From Rhodoferax antarcticus ANT.BR (GTDB lineage Bacteria; Pseudomonadota; Gammaproteobacteria; Burkholderiales; Burkholderiaceae_C), in the NCBI RefSeq assembly GCF_001938565.1, contig NZ_MSYM01000008.1, forward strand, positions 248,001 to 312,000: a DNA stretch of 64,000 bases, given 5' to 3'. The stretch's first letter is position 1. Each line of letters begins with the position of its first letter. A program made the translations under genes and the position numbers. Positions 8,588 through 17,708 of the stretch are shown piece by piece. Below the pieces are notes generated by a model, which made no database searches, was not told where the DNA came from, and was given only the letters and a program-made list of their open reading frames with translations.

Positions 8588-8850
8588 TTGCAGGTTGCGC
8601 TGGCTTGGCGCCTGGCCCTGGCCCAGTTGCTACCGCGCAGATGGAGCCCACCAAGGGAAATTCGGCCACCGGGCTCCTCACCTTTGCAAAACATGGCGAC
8701 AAGGTGCGTGTTTTCGGGGAATTGCGAGGATTCGTGCCGAACACCGAGCATGGTTTTCACAGCCATGAAAAAGGCGATAGCTCAAGCGGTGATGGATTGT
8801 CAGAAGCACGGGGCGTTTGATCACGCTGCACGCGTGTCGTGCGGGGTGAT
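8560..8850 (+). pseudogene. sodC: Remnant of Cu,Zn superoxide dismutase (lipoprotein form)
   Basis: The reading LAIVATTSLIAGCAGL is a lipoprotein signal end with lipobox LIAGC, followed by TGLLTFAKHGDKVRVFGEL and NTEHGFHSHEKGD, the copper-binding region of SodC. The Cys after HEKGD is replaced by Ser, and the frame then ends at EARGV. A second frame resumes with KHGAFDHAAR, which matches the downstream part of the family, so about a dozen residues (the GGHFNP region) are missing and the frame is shifted. The start codon is also lost: an in-frame TGA stands just upstream. Not functional as written. Confidence 0.75.
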
Positions 8851-8965
8851 AGAAAAAAGCTGTACTAGCAACTGCACTGATGCCTGCTATGGTTGATTGG
8901 CCAACGCTGTAGCCAATGCCGCGTTGCATTCAACCTCGATCGGTCAGTTAACTCAAGGAGCAATG

Positions 8966-9658
8966 ATGGGACACATGGTGAATTTTCAGCGCCCTGACGG
9001 CAAGTCAGTGCAGGGCTATTTGGCCGAGTCAGCTCGACCCAACAATCCGCCGGCTGTGGTGGTCATACAAGAGTGGTGGGGTCTCAACGCCCAGATTTGC
9101 GGCGTGGCGGACCGCTTGGCGGCGGCGGGCTACCAGGCGCTGGTGCCTGACCTGTACCGCGGCAAAGCCACGGTGCAGGCCGAAGAGGCGAGCCACCTCA
9201 TGACCGGGCTGGATTTTGGCGACGCCGCCTCGCAGGACATTCGTGGTGCGGTGCAGTTCCTCAAAGAGCTCGCGCCCAAGGTTGGCCTCACCGGCTTTTG
9301 CATGGGCGGTGCGCTCACGCTGCTGAGCGTGGCCGAGACGCCCGAGCTTGACGCGGCGGTTGTCTGGTACGGTTGCCCGCCGCTGGAACACCTGGACGCC
9401 AGCAAAATCCGCATACCCTTGATGGGCCACTGGGGCACGCAAGACGAGTCCTTCACGATTGACTTGGTGGACGAACTGCAAGAGAAGCTGACTGCCGCCG
9501 GCGTCGACTACGACTTTTACCGCTACCTAGCGCGCCACGGCTTTGCCAACGAAACCGCCGTTGGTCCCGGGCGCATTCCCACCACCCAGTACGACCCGGT
9601 GTGGGCCCAGCAGGCGTGGGACCGCACGCTGCGGTTCTTTGGCAGGCATCTGGGGTAA
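8966..9658 (+). CDS. Dienelactone hydrolase family protein
   Basis: About 230 residues. Start at 8966 because AAGGAG ends five bases before it; the preceding ATG would be too close. Alpha/beta-hydrolase features: VVVIQEWWGLNAQICGVADRLAAAGY, the nucleophile elbow GFCMGG with catalytic Cys, Asp in WGTQDESF and His in ARHGFANE, all as in dienelactone hydrolase (chlorocatechol pathway, cytoplasmic). No aromatic-degradation genes are nearby, so the true ester substrate is open. It stands in a zone of decayed genes but is intact. Confidence 0.9.
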   Translation: MGHMVNFQRPDGKSVQGYLAESARPNNPPAVVVIQEWWGLNAQICGVADRLAAAGYQALVPDLYRGKATVQAEEASHLMTGLDFGDAASQDIRGAVQFLKELAPKVGLTGFCMGGALTLLSVAETPELDAAVVWYGCPPLEHLDASKIRIPLMGHWGTQDESFTIDLVDELQEKLTAAGVDYDFYRYLARHGFANETAVGPGRIPTTQYDPVWAQQAWDRTLRFFGRHLG

Positions 9659-9669
9659 GCGGCCTTAAG

Positions 9670-10866
9670 CTAGACCGGCGCTTGCGTCCATTGGTCAATG
9701 GCGATGGCGTAGCGCGTGGCCTTGCCGACACCCTCTATGCGCAGCAGTCCCTTCGCCGCCAAGTCAACCAAATCGCGTGTTGCCGTGGCTTTGGATGAGC
9801 CGGTCAGCTTGCAATATTTGTCGCTGGACATGCCGCCTAAAAAGCCTCCGCCCAAGGTTCTGTTGCCGGCCTGCAGCAAACGATCAAGCACCTTGGTCTG
9901 CCTGGCGTTGACCCCGCTGGCTGCCGCGCGCTGGCGGAACTCGGCTTTCTCCAGTGCCTGCCTCACCACCGCTTGCGAGGTGATGCACCCCTGTGCGCAC
10001 GCCTGCACAAACCACTGCACCCATGGCGTGACATCCAAGCCTGTGCCAGCCGTGCTTTGCTGCGCCTGATTGAGCGCGTCGTCATAGGCAGCGCGCGTGG
10101 TCATCATCTGGCGTGCTATACCAAACACGCGCACGGCGGCACCCATGTCTTGCGCCAGGGCCATGTCCACAATGGCGCGGCCCAAGCGGCCGTTGCCGTC
10201 TTCAAACGGGTGAATCGTCTCAAACCAGAGATGCGCCAATGCGGCGCGAACCAAGCCGTGTAGCCTGGGCGCTGCGTCTGCCGCCGGGTGTGTGCATTCA
10301 AACCAAGCTAAAAACTGCGCCATCTCTTGCGGCACTTGGGCGCTAGGCGGCGCCACGTAATGCACTACCTCACGCCCTAACCTGCCGCTCACGATTTGCA
10401 TGGCATCTGCGTGATCGCGGTAGCGTCCGACCGCAACGCGCCGCAGATTGACGCTGCCGCCAGGAAACAATGCCGCCTGCCACAGGCACAGCCGCTCTTG
10501 CGTCAACGGCGCCTGGTATTGCGCAGTGGCATCCGCCATTACCTGCACCAAGCCATCCACATGTCGGTCTGTGGTGGGCAGGCCCGCCAAACCCAAGCGA
10601 TGGGCGAGCGACGAGCGCACAGCGTCCTGGTCCAGCTTCTCGCCTTCAATGGCGGCTGTGGCCATGGCCTCTTGTACCCACAGCTCACGCGCTGCCTCTT
10701 GGCCGCTCTCCAGACCGATGGCCTCCAGCAAGCCCAACAACTTACCTTGCTCCAAGCGCGCATGGCTCAGGTCCTGCATCAACGCATCCGTGTCAAAACT
10801 GATCACCGGCCAGGCAGGGTGTTGCCAAAGGTAGCGGGGTGGGGTAGGGGTGGTTTTTGAAGACAT
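9670..10866 (-). CDS. Fic-domain protein with N-terminal inhibitory motif
   Basis: 398 residues. Residues about 1-110 are the DUF4172-like N-terminal region and contain T70-AAI-E74-G75, which fits the S/T-xxx-E-G/N inhibitory helix of self-regulated (class II) Fic proteins. The Fic motif HPFEDGNGR is at 219-228, with catalytic His219 and the phosphate anchor GNGR, so AMP transfer to a target hydroxyl is expected. The C-terminus (TGSSKATATRDLVDLAAKGLLRIEG) is winged-helix-like and may bind DNA. Two 13-bp direct repeats lie upstream. Three Fic fragments occur elsewhere in the window. Confidence 0.9.
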   Translation of the reverse strand: MSSKTTPTPPRYLWQHPAWPVISFDTDALMQDLSHARLEQGKLLGLLEAIGLESGQEAARELWVQEAMATAAIEGEKLDQDAVRSSLAHRLGLAGLPTTDRHVDGLVQVMADATAQYQAPLTQERLCLWQAALFPGGSVNLRRVAVGRYRDHADAMQIVSGRLGREVVHYVAPPSAQVPQEMAQFLAWFECTHPAADAAPRLHGLVRAALAHLWFETIHPFEDGNGRLGRAIVDMALAQDMGAAVRVFGIARQMMTTRAAYDDALNQAQQSTAGTGLDVTPWVQWFVQACAQGCITSQAVVRQALEKAEFRQRAAASGVNARQTKVLDRLLQAGNRTLGGGFLGGMSSDKYCKLTGSSKATATRDLVDLAAKGLLRIEGVGKATRYAIAIDQWTQAPV

Positions 10867-10871
10867 GAGGC

Positions 10872-10928
10872 GTATTTTAGATAATACGGCTCAAATTGTG
10901 ATGCGTATCTTGACAAATACGGCTCAAA
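10872..10928. promoter_or_regulatory. Direct-repeat operator candidate upstream of fic
   Basis: AATACGGCTCAAA occurs at 10883-10895 and identically at 10916-10928, 33 bases apart, about three helical turns. Each is preceded by a GTAT...AATAC near-palindrome (10872-10887 and 10905-10920). The first begins six bases from the fic start codon. With a winged helix at the Fic C-terminus, autoregulation is plausible. Confidence 0.5.
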
Positions 10929-11180
10929 GAGCCGCACGACTTGCTGGAGACCCTTGATTGGCAGCCCGCACCTTGCATGCCACCAACGCCGAATCTGACT
11001 TCATGGCGCGTTTCATCAATTGCGCCAGGTGGGTGGCGCAATTCGTGCGGCGCTGGGAGTGCTTGAGCCGGTGCCGACTCGATTCGGCCAACGCATCTGC
11101 GAGCTCTTTGGTCTTGTTGTTTTCGTAGTTCCACTGGGTGCCACAGTAGTCGCAGCGTTAGCGATTGGTTGGCAGTTGGT
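10924..11180 (-). pseudogene. Broken relative of the small zinc-ribbon gene
   Basis: On the minus strand the frame reads RCDYCGTQWNYENNKTKELA and continues open for about 55 more codons (ending SPASRAAL) to TGA at 10924. Just before RCDYCG stands TAA where the intact relative at 7154-7402 has Tyr (TRYRCDHCGTVWDYENNK). Upstream of that stop the similarity fades. A decayed gene is the best reading, although a short product starting inside it cannot be excluded. Confidence 0.55.
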
Positions 11181-11379
11181 GGCATCGGCCAACAGGCCCT
11201 ATTTGTCCGATAGGCTGTGCGCAAACTTGCCCGTCGCGGCGGCGGGGCCGATGCATGGAAAATACGTGTTTTCCTGCTGATGGCAATCAGCCACCGAGTT
11301 TGCTGCCAGTCACAAACTTCTGTGTCGGTCCCCACCACGCCCCTCATCACATGAAACCCTTTTTACACCCAAGACCCCC

Positions 11380-12039
11380 ATGCGCCGATCGTTGACCACT
11401 TACTTGCCCGAATGGACCCGAGACTGGCTTGAAATCATTGTTCCTGGCCTGCAGATTTTGCTCATCTTGCTGGTCGCCTGGCTGCTGCAATACCTGCTGC
11501 GCCGGGTGCTCAACCGCGTCAGACAGCATTACGAGTTGCCGTTGGAGCTGATGTTGCCGCTTAAGGCCCTGGTGCGCTGGACCATCATGCTTGCGGCGCT
11601 GTTGCTGGTGCTTGAGCGCGTGGGCGTGTCCGCCACGGTGCTATGGACCGCCTTCACCGGCTTTGCCACTGTGGGTGCGGTGGCTTTTTTTGCCGCTTGG
11701 AGCGTACTGTCCAACCTGTTTTGCGCCTTCCTGATCTACACCGTGCGACCATTTCGCCTGGGCGACAGCATCGAACTGCTGGACGTGGCCGAAAAGCCCG
11801 GCGCCCGGGGCCGCGTGGTCGACATCAACATGCTCTACACCTCGCTGCAAGACAGCGACAGCCCCACGCCGGGCACGCTGCTGCAAATTCCGAATACGCT
11901 GATTTTTCAGCGGGTGGTACGGCGCTGGAAGGGTGGGCAGCAGCCACCGTCGCGCGCCGTGCCACCCGAAAGCGCCGCGCCAGCCGCACGCTCTACGACA
12001 GTCATAGGCGGTTCGCCAGCTGCCGAGGACGCTGCCTGA
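11380..12039 (+). CDS. Short MscS-family mechanosensitive channel protein
   Basis: 219 residues. Two N-terminal membrane segments (about 20-42 and 65-85) precede the pore-lining TM3 (GFATVGAVAFFAAWSVLSNL) and the start of the beta domain (FRLGDSIELL ... LQIPNTLIFQRVVRR). The usual C-terminal alpha/beta cytoplasmic domain is missing: after VVRRWKGG the protein ends in a low-complexity Ala/Pro/Ser tail. It could be a naturally short homologue or a gene truncated by recombination, since the sequence directly downstream is a Fic fragment. Channel function is therefore uncertain. Confidence 0.75.
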   Translation: MRRSLTTYLPEWTRDWLEIIVPGLQILLILLVAWLLQYLLRRVLNRVRQHYELPLELMLPLKALVRWTIMLAALLLVLERVGVSATVLWTAFTGFATVGAVAFFAAWSVLSNLFCAFLIYTVRPFRLGDSIELLDVAEKPGARGRVVDINMLYTSLQDSDSPTPGTLLQIPNTLIFQRVVRRWKGGQQPPSRAVPPESAAPAARSTTVIGGSPAAEDAA

Positions 12040-12121
12040 GCCGGCTTTAGTGGGCGGGCGCTGTTTCGCCAGCGATTAACCCATCCCTGGCGGACTTGGG
12101 TTGCGGTGAACAGGAGCCGGT

Positions 12122-12268
12122 GGAACGCTGGCGCGCGTTCTGGACAAGGCACAGTTCTGGCAGCGCTGGAAAGGCACCCCCATGAACGCGTGGCAAACCG
12201 GGGTGCTGAACCGTGTGCTGTGCAAGCTCGAGGGTGGGGCGCAGTGTGGCGCGCAGTGTGGCGCGTGA
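12122..12268 (+). pseudogene. Fic protein fragment (C-terminal part)
   Basis: From 12137 the frame reads VLDKAQFWQRWKGTPMNAWQ, then TGVLNRVLCKLEGG, before a TGA at 12266. This matches the FWQRWAGTPMNARHT and LNCVLDGIEG segments of the Fic remnant at 20538-20975. No Fic active-site motif is present. A truncated repeat copy follows at once. Confidence 0.65.
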
Positions 12269-12283
12269 GTGATGTGTCAAATA

Positions 12284-12300
12284 GGCCGCTAGCCCTTGAC
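12284..12300 (+). repeat. Dispersed repeat, copy D (truncated)
   Basis: GGCCGCTAGCCCTTGAC only; the second half with AGCTAT is absent. It follows a Fic fragment, as copies G and H do. Confidence 0.55.
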
Positions 12301-12510
12301 GGCCTCGATTCTGAAGTGCAACCCAGACGAGTTCTTGACGAACCAATTGCAGTTGCCGAAAAAATTAACCGATGACTGAGCGTGTGCGCGTTGTCTGAGC
12401 GGGATTTTCGGGGCGATACTTGAGAGTGTGAGCTTGGATGGCCTACCCGTTCAGCCTCGCACCTTACGACTTTTCCTGACCGATTTTGGTGCTAATTAAC
12501 TGATCTCAAC

Positions 12511-12654
12511 ATGAACAATTCCGCCACACCAGAGCCCAAACTAACCCTCGAAGACAAGGCCTTGCGATACATCTCCCACAACAATGGCAAATGCTGGACG
12601 TTTGTCCTCTTGGTTTGTACAGTTGGCGTGATGTGGCGCAATTCTTGGATGTAG
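12511..12654 (+). CDS. Possible 47-residue hypothetical protein
   Basis: ATG at 12511, MNNSATPEPKLTLEDKALRY then ISHNNGKCWTF and a hydrophobic VLLVCTVGVMW, stop TAG. The first half has the composition of a real protein N-terminus, but there is no clear ribosome-binding site and the surroundings are gene debris, so this may be the 5' end of a lost gene. The bases 12301-12510 hold nothing I can identify. Confidence 0.25.
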   Translation: MNNSATPEPKLTLEDKALRYISHNNGKCWTFVLLVCTVGVMWRNSWM

Positions 12655-12701
12655 TGCCACGGCAAAGCGAATTATTCGATCCTGGCCCCTGTTCTTGGCC
12701 C

Positions 12702-12773
12702 CGCCAAGACGTGCTGCAGGCCGATGCAGTGCAGACTTTACTGAGCGAGTATCTGCCACAGACTTTAGGGTGA
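12702..12773 (+). pseudogene. 3' fragment of the nucleotidyltransferase gene
   Basis: Reads RQDVLQADAVQTLLSEYLPQ TLG then TGA, nearly the same as RRDVLQADAVQILLNEYLPQ at the end of the intact gene at 17709-18668. Both ends are followed by the same dispersed repeat (TATCCCTTATGGAATAAGCG versus TAGCCCTTATGGAATAAGCG), so gene tail and repeat are duplicated as a unit. Confidence 0.75.
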
Positions 12774-12777
12774 AATT

Positions 12778-12816
12778 GGCTTCTATCCCTTATGGAATAA
12801 GCGCGAGTAGCTATTA
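12778..12816 (+). repeat. Dispersed repeat, copy E
   Basis: GGCTTCTATCCCTTATGG then AATAAGCGCGAGTAGCTATTA. Directly downstream of the nucleotidyltransferase tail fragment. Confidence 0.8.
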
Positions 12817-12904
12817 ATTGTGTAGTGCTCGCTCAGCCGCGTTAGTGGGTGGTTTCCGGCTCAAAATAGGCCTGACATCACCCGCCCATTTCCCCGCCCC
12901 AACC

Positions 12905-14140
12905 ATGCGCATCCTTCACACCTCCGACTGGCATCTTGGCCAGCATTTCATGGGCAAGAGCCGCCAAGCGGAGCATCAGGCCCTGATCGACTGGTTGCTG
13001 GTTCAAGTTGAAGCGCATGCCGTGGGCGCAGTCCTCATCGCGGGCGACATTTTTGACACTGGCGCCCCGCCCAGCTATGCACGCGAGCTCTACAGCCACT
13101 TGGTGGTGGGTCTGCACCGAGCCGGGGTTGCGCTGCTGCTGCTGGGGGGCAACCACGATTCAGTGGCCACGCTGCGCGAAAGCCGTTCCCTGTTGGCCTT
13201 TTTGAGCACCACCGTGGTGGCCGACGTCAACAACCCTGCTGATCAACTTGTCGTGCTGCCGAGGCGGGGCACCAGCGCAGAGCCTGGCTGCATTGTTTGC
13301 GCCGTGCCCTTCATCCGGGCGCGTGATGTGCTGCAAAGCCAGGCGGGGCAAAGTGCCCAAGAAAAGCAGCAGTCCATGCAGGTGGCCATCCAGGCTTATT
13401 ACCAGGCTGTGTATGCGGCCGGGCAGGCCCGGCAAGCAGAGTTGCAACGTGAGCTGGGCCGCTCGGTTCCCCTCATCGCCACCGGGCACCTCACCACGGT
13501 GGGCGCCAGCAGCAATGAGTCGGTGCGTGAGATTTATGTGGGTTCACTGGATGCCTTCCCCACGGCAGCATTTCCACCCGCTGACTACATCGCGCTGGGG
13601 CACATCCACAAACCGCAAAAAGTGGGCGGGGTTGAGCACATTCGCTACTGTGGCTCGCCCATTGCGCTGGGCTTTGACGAAGCCCGGCAGCAAAAGGAAA
13701 TGCTGCTGGTCGAACTAGATGAGCGCGGCTTGGTTAGCGTTACCGCATTACCCGTGCCACGGTTTCAATCGTTGGTGTCTGTCAGCGCCAACCTGGCAAC
13801 GCTGGCCGGCGCCATTGCCACAGCGGCGGCCAAAGGCACTTTTGAAAAGCCGGTGTGGCTGGAAGTGACCGTGGCAGAAGATGACTACCTGTCAGACCTG
13901 CCCGCGCGCATCAGCGAGATGACGCAAGGCCTGCCGGTTGAGGTTTTGCGGGTGCGCCGCCAGCGTGCCAACACCGCTGGCACTCTGGATGGCGACATCC
14001 TTGAAACCCTGGACGAACTCAGCCCCGAAGACGTGTTTGCAAGACGGCTGGCGCAAGAAGACTTGCCACCCGCCATGCAAGAGGCATTGGGGCAGCGCTT
14101 TCGCGAAGTGGTCAAAAGCATCACAGAGGGCGCAGTATGA
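12905..14140 (+). CDS. sbcD: Exonuclease subunit SbcD
   Basis: 411 residues from the ATG at 12905 ([13 protein letters not shown]). The calcineurin-like phosphoesterase motifs are DWHLG, GDIFD, GGNHD, GHLT and the later GHIHKPQ, which bind two Mn ions. With SbcC it forms the SbcCD (Mre11-Rad50) nuclease that cleaves DNA hairpins and processes blocked double-strand ends. The stop overlaps the sbcC start (ATGA), so translation is coupled. Confidence 0.96.
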   Translation: MRILHTSDWHLGQHFMGKSRQAEHQALIDWLLVQVEAHAVGAVLIAGDIFDTGAPPSYARELYSHLVVGLHRAGVALLLLGGNHDSVATLRESRSLLAFLSTTVVADVNNPADQLVVLPRRGTSAEPGCIVCAVPFIRARDVLQSQAGQSAQEKQQSMQVAIQAYYQAVYAAGQARQAELQRELGRSVPLIATGHLTTVGASSNESVREIYVGSLDAFPTAAFPPADYIALGHIHKPQKVGGVEHIRYCGSPIALGFDEARQQKEMLLVELDERGLVSVTALPVPRFQSLVSVSANLATLAGAIATAAAKGTFEKPVWLEVTVAEDDYLSDLPARISEMTQGLPVEVLRVRRQRANTAGTLDGDILETLDELSPEDVFARRLAQEDLPPAMQEALGQRFREVVKSITEGAV

Positions 14141-17100
14141 AAATCCTCAAGCTGCGCCTGAAAAACCTGAATTCCCTCAAAGGCGAATGGGCCATCGACT
14201 TCACCCAGCCGCCGTTTACCGAGAACAGCTTGTTTGCCATCACCGGCCCCACAGGTGCTGGTAAATCCACCCTGCTGGACGCGATTTGCCTGGCGCTGTA
14301 CCACGAGACACCGCGGTTAAAGAGCGTTTCCAAGTCGGCCAACGACATCATGACCCGCCACACCGCCGATTGTCTGGCCGAGGTCGAGTTTGAAGTGCAG
14401 GGCGATGTCTACCGCGCCTTTTGGAGCCAACGCCGCGCCCGTGACAAGGTCGATGGCGAACTGCAAAACCCCAAGGTTGAATTGGCCAGCATCGACCCGG
14501 CCACCGGGCTTGGCGCCATTTTGAGCAGCCAAAGCACCGACAAACTCAAGCGCACTGCCGACATCACCGGCCTGGACTTTGCGCGGTTTACCCGGTCCAT
14601 GCTGTTGGCGCAGGGCGGGTTTGCCGCGTTTCTCAATGCCAGCGCCAATGACCGGGCCGAATTGTTGGAAGAACTGACCGGCACCGAAATCTATGGCGAG
14701 ATCTCGTGCAACGTGTTTGAGCAAGCCAGACAGGCCAAGCAGCAGCTAGACCAACTCAAAGCCCATGCCGCTGGCGTAGAGCTCTTGCCCGCTGACCAGC
14801 GCGCGGCCATGCAGGCCGACATAGACCAGTGGGCACTGGAACTGGGCGCAGTGCAAAAAACCCGTGACACCGCCCAAGCGCAGCGCCAATGGCACCTCAA
14901 CCTGGCGCAAAGCGCGCAGGAATTAACGGCGTCGCAAACCGCTAAAAACAACGCAGTATCTAACCTGCAATCAGCCGCGCCTGAGCTGCAGCGCTTGGCC
15001 ACCAGCGAGCCTGCAAAAGTGCTCCAAGCGCCGCACAAAGCTATGCAGCAAGCGCAGGCAACTTGCATGACAAGCGAAACACTGTTGGCTACATTGCAAG
15101 AGCAGCACCAGCAAGCGTCAGCCGCGCACCACCACCACCACCTTCGCGCGCACACATTGGCCAATCGCATGGCGGCGGCAGCACAGACCCAACTTGGGCA
15201 ACTTGAGGCCGACCACCAGCGCCAACTTGACTACTGCACCGGCCATGCGCAGCATGCGCAACTGGGCGAGCGCTTGGGCAGTTGGCGCCAGCAGTTTGAG
15301 CAACGCCACAAGTTAAAGACAAGTGCTGCCGGGCAACAGGCGGCTCTGCAGCAACTGCAAACCGAAATTGCCCAGTGCGGCGACAAGATCACCCGCCAAA
15401 GTGCCTTGCTGGAAACCGCAGTGCAAGCGCAAGCCACCTCAGCCGCTGCGCTGCAAGCCTCCCAAACTGACCAGACCCAACGCCTGGGTGGACAGACCAT
15501 TTCAGCATTGCGCCAGCGTTGGCAGGCTGCGCAAGGCCAAGTGACCTCATGGGAAAAAATCGGCCAGTGCGGCCAACAGCGCTGCGATCTGGTCGAGCAG
15601 CAAACCGCGCTGGTCGCAGAGATTCAACACGGTGAGGCCACTGTCAAAGATCAGCAAGCCAAACGTTCGCAATGGCGCGACCAGTTCAAGGCGCTCAAAG
15701 AGCAAGTGGCTGACAAGCAAAAGTTGCTCGATCAAGAGCGCCGCATCCAAAGCCTGGACCAGCATCGCCAAGCGCTGCAGCCCGGCGCGGCTTGCCCGCT
15801 GTGCGGCGCCACGGCGCACCCGGCGATTGCGGCCTACCAAGCCCTGGATGTGTCTGCCACCCAAGCTGCGCTGCAACACAAGCAAGCTGAGCTCGAAGCC
15901 CTTGAAAACCAAGGCCAGGCCATGACTGCCACCTTGGAAGGCAGCAAGGCCAAATTGGCAGAGCGCTTTGGCCAGCAGGCAAAAGTCGCCCAACACATGG
16001 GCCAATGGCAAGCCCAGTGGGCAGCCGCCATCAGCCAAGTCAGCGCAAACCCAGCGCTTACCTTGGACGATTGGCACAGCGCTGAGCAACTGCTCGCCAG
16101 CCAGCAAGCTGCGACCAACACACTAGCCCAGCTTGCCAATGACCTGCAGACCGCCGAGGCGGGTGAACAAAGCGTCCAACTGGCGTTGACCACTTCCAGC
16201 CAATCTGCCCAGGCATTACAGGCGGCCACCTTCCAGCTTGAACTTTTGCAACAAGCCAACCAAGCAGCACAGGCTCGCCAAGCCACATTAGCGCTCGACA
16301 TCAAAGCCACCCAGGCAGATGCCGCGTCGCTTGAAGCTAGCATGCAGGCCGCGTTGGCCGAGGCTGGTTACACCACTCCCTCAGATGCCGCCCCATGGCT
16401 GGCAGCGCGAGAGGGTGAGTGGCAACACTGGCGCAGCACGAACCAGCAAATGCAAGCGCTGACGCACGCCATCACCCGCCAGCAGGCGCAGCGCGACGCC
16501 GCACAAGCGCAGGCCAACGTCTGGGCGCAACGCTGGGCGGGCTTACAAGCGGCCACGGGTCAGAGCGCCATCGGCATCGCCAACGCCATCGCTTTCACAG
16601 CGCAGGACGAAGTCGATGAAACAGACCTGGCCGCCACATTCGCCACCAGCGTAAAAGCCATAGCCAGCCTCTCGAACACCCTGGCCGCATTGGCTGGCCG
16701 CCAAGCCCAGGCCCAATCCACATGGGCCCAACAAGCCACAGCGCAAGACGCCGCAGTGACTGCGTGGAACACAGCGCTGCTTGAAAGCGCCTTTGCCGAT
16801 GTGGCTGCATTTGAAGCGGCATTGCTGCTCGAGCCAGAGCGCCAGCGCTTGGCTGCCCTGCGAGACGCGTTGCTGATCGCGCAAGAGCGTGCCAGCGCGC
16901 TGCACCAAGCCGCGCTTGAGAAACACAGTCAATTGCAAACCCAAGCCATGACTGCGCAGACGCTTGAGGAATTGGAGGCAAGTCTGGCGGAGTTGGAAGA
17001 GCAGCGCAGCGCCGCCAACGAGAAAATCGGCGCACACCGCGCACTGCTGGCCAATGACGCCAAATTGCGCATCAACCAACAAGCCTTGTTTGAAGAGATC

Positions 17101-17640
17101 GCCAGCCAAACCGCCGAGTCAGACCTGTGGCAGCGGCTGGACGGCCTCATTGGCTCGGCCAAAGGCGACAAGTTCCGCAAGTTTGCCCAAGGGCTCACGC
17201 TAGACCACCTGCTGCAGTTGGCCAACAGGCACTTGGCGCGCCTGCATGGGCGCTACCTGCTGCGCCGCAAATCCACGGGCGAACTGGAGCTGGAAATTGT
17301 GGATGCGTGGCAAGGCGATGTGGCCCGCGACACGCGCACGCTCTCAGGTGGCGAAGGCTTTTTGGTCAGCCTGGCATTGGCCTTGGCGCTGTCAGATTTG
17401 GTGAGCCACAAAACCTCCATCGACTCGCTGTTTCTGGACGAAGGTTTTGGTTCGCTGGACGGCGACACGCTAGAGATTGCCCTGACCGCTCTGGATTCAC
17501 TCAACGCCAGCGGCAAGATGATCGGCATCATCAGCCACGTGCAGGCGATGAAAGAGCGGATTCCGGCGCAGATCAGGGTGGAGAAAGGCGGGGGGATTGG
17601 GCACTCGCGGCTGGTGGTGTCGTGCGGAAGTGAGCCATAA
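14137..17640 (+). CDS. sbcC: Exonuclease subunit SbcC
   Basis: 1167 residues, an SMC-like ATPase. N-terminal Walker [10 protein letters not shown] near residue 37, a long Ala/Gln-rich coiled coil, the zinc hook C553-P-L-C556 in [12 protein letters not shown] near the middle, then the ABC signature [19 protein letters not shown] and Walker [13 protein letters not shown] near the C-terminus. It is the Rad50-like partner of SbcD. The coiled coil is unusually rich in Ala and Gln, which also gives long false frames on the other strand. A 67-base gap leads to the next gene. Confidence 0.96.
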   Translation: MKILKLRLKNLNSLKGEWAIDFTQPPFTENSLFAITGPTGAGKSTLLDAICLALYHETPRLKSVSKSANDIMTRHTADCLAEVEFEVQGDVYRAFWSQRRARDKVDGELQNPKVELASIDPATGLGAILSSQSTDKLKRTADITGLDFARFTRSMLLAQGGFAAFLNASANDRAELLEELTGTEIYGEISCNVFEQARQAKQQLDQLKAHAAGVELLPADQRAAMQADIDQWALELGAVQKTRDTAQAQRQWHLNLAQSAQELTASQTAKNNAVSNLQSAAPELQRLATSEPAKVLQAPHKAMQQAQATCMTSETLLATLQEQHQQASAAHHHHHLRAHTLANRMAAAAQTQLGQLEADHQRQLDYCTGHAQHAQLGERLGSWRQQFEQRHKLKTSAAGQQAALQQLQTEIAQCGDKITRQSALLETAVQAQATSAAALQASQTDQTQRLGGQTISALRQRWQAAQGQVTSWEKIGQCGQQRCDLVEQQTALVAEIQHGEATVKDQQAKRSQWRDQFKALKEQVADKQKLLDQERRIQSLDQHRQALQPGAACPLCGATAHPAIAAYQALDVSATQAALQHKQAELEALENQGQAMTATLEGSKAKLAERFGQQAKVAQHMGQWQAQWAAAISQVSANPALTLDDWHSAEQLLASQQAATNTLAQLANDLQTAEAGEQSVQLALTTSSQSAQALQAATFQLELLQQANQAAQARQATLALDIKATQADAASLEASMQAALAEAGYTTPSDAAPWLAAREGEWQHWRSTNQQMQALTHAITRQQAQRDAAQAQANVWAQRWAGLQAATGQSAIGIANAIAFTAQDEVDETDLAATFATSVKAIASLSNTLAALAGRQAQAQSTWAQQATAQDAAVTAWNTALLESAFADVAAFEAALLLEPERQRLAALRDALLIAQERASALHQAALEKHSQLQTQAMTAQTLEELEASLAELEEQRSAANEKIGAHRALLANDAKLRINQQALFEEIASQTAESDLWQRLDGLIGSAKGDKFRKFAQGLTLDHLLQLANRHLARLHGRYLLRRKSTGELELEIVDAWQGDVARDTRTLSGGEGFLVSLALALALSDLVSHKTSIDSLFLDEGFGSLDGDTLEIALTALDSLNASGKMIGIISHVQAMKERIPAQIRVEKGGGIGHSRLVVSCGSEP

Positions 17641-17664
17641 AAAACACATAACCCATTGTTAATA

Positions 17665-17708
17665 AACGATATTCGGTATAAATCGTTAGTAATCAGTAAT
17701 ATACCGAA
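17665..17708. promoter_or_regulatory. Nested inverted repeats ending at the nucleotidyltransferase start
   Basis: AACGAT (17665-17670) pairs with ATCGTT (17682-17687), and TTCGGTAT (17672-17679) pairs with ATACCGAA (17701-17708), whose last base touches the ATG. The AT-rich block between sbcC and the next gene fits a promoter with an operator over the start, or a hairpin that masks translation. Confidence 0.45.

Noticed and set aside
8821..8960. Cys-rich peptide (SCTSNCTDACYG) as a small metal-binding protein
   Set aside because: It is only the tail of a shifted frame in the sodC remnant, with no start or ribosome-binding site of its own.
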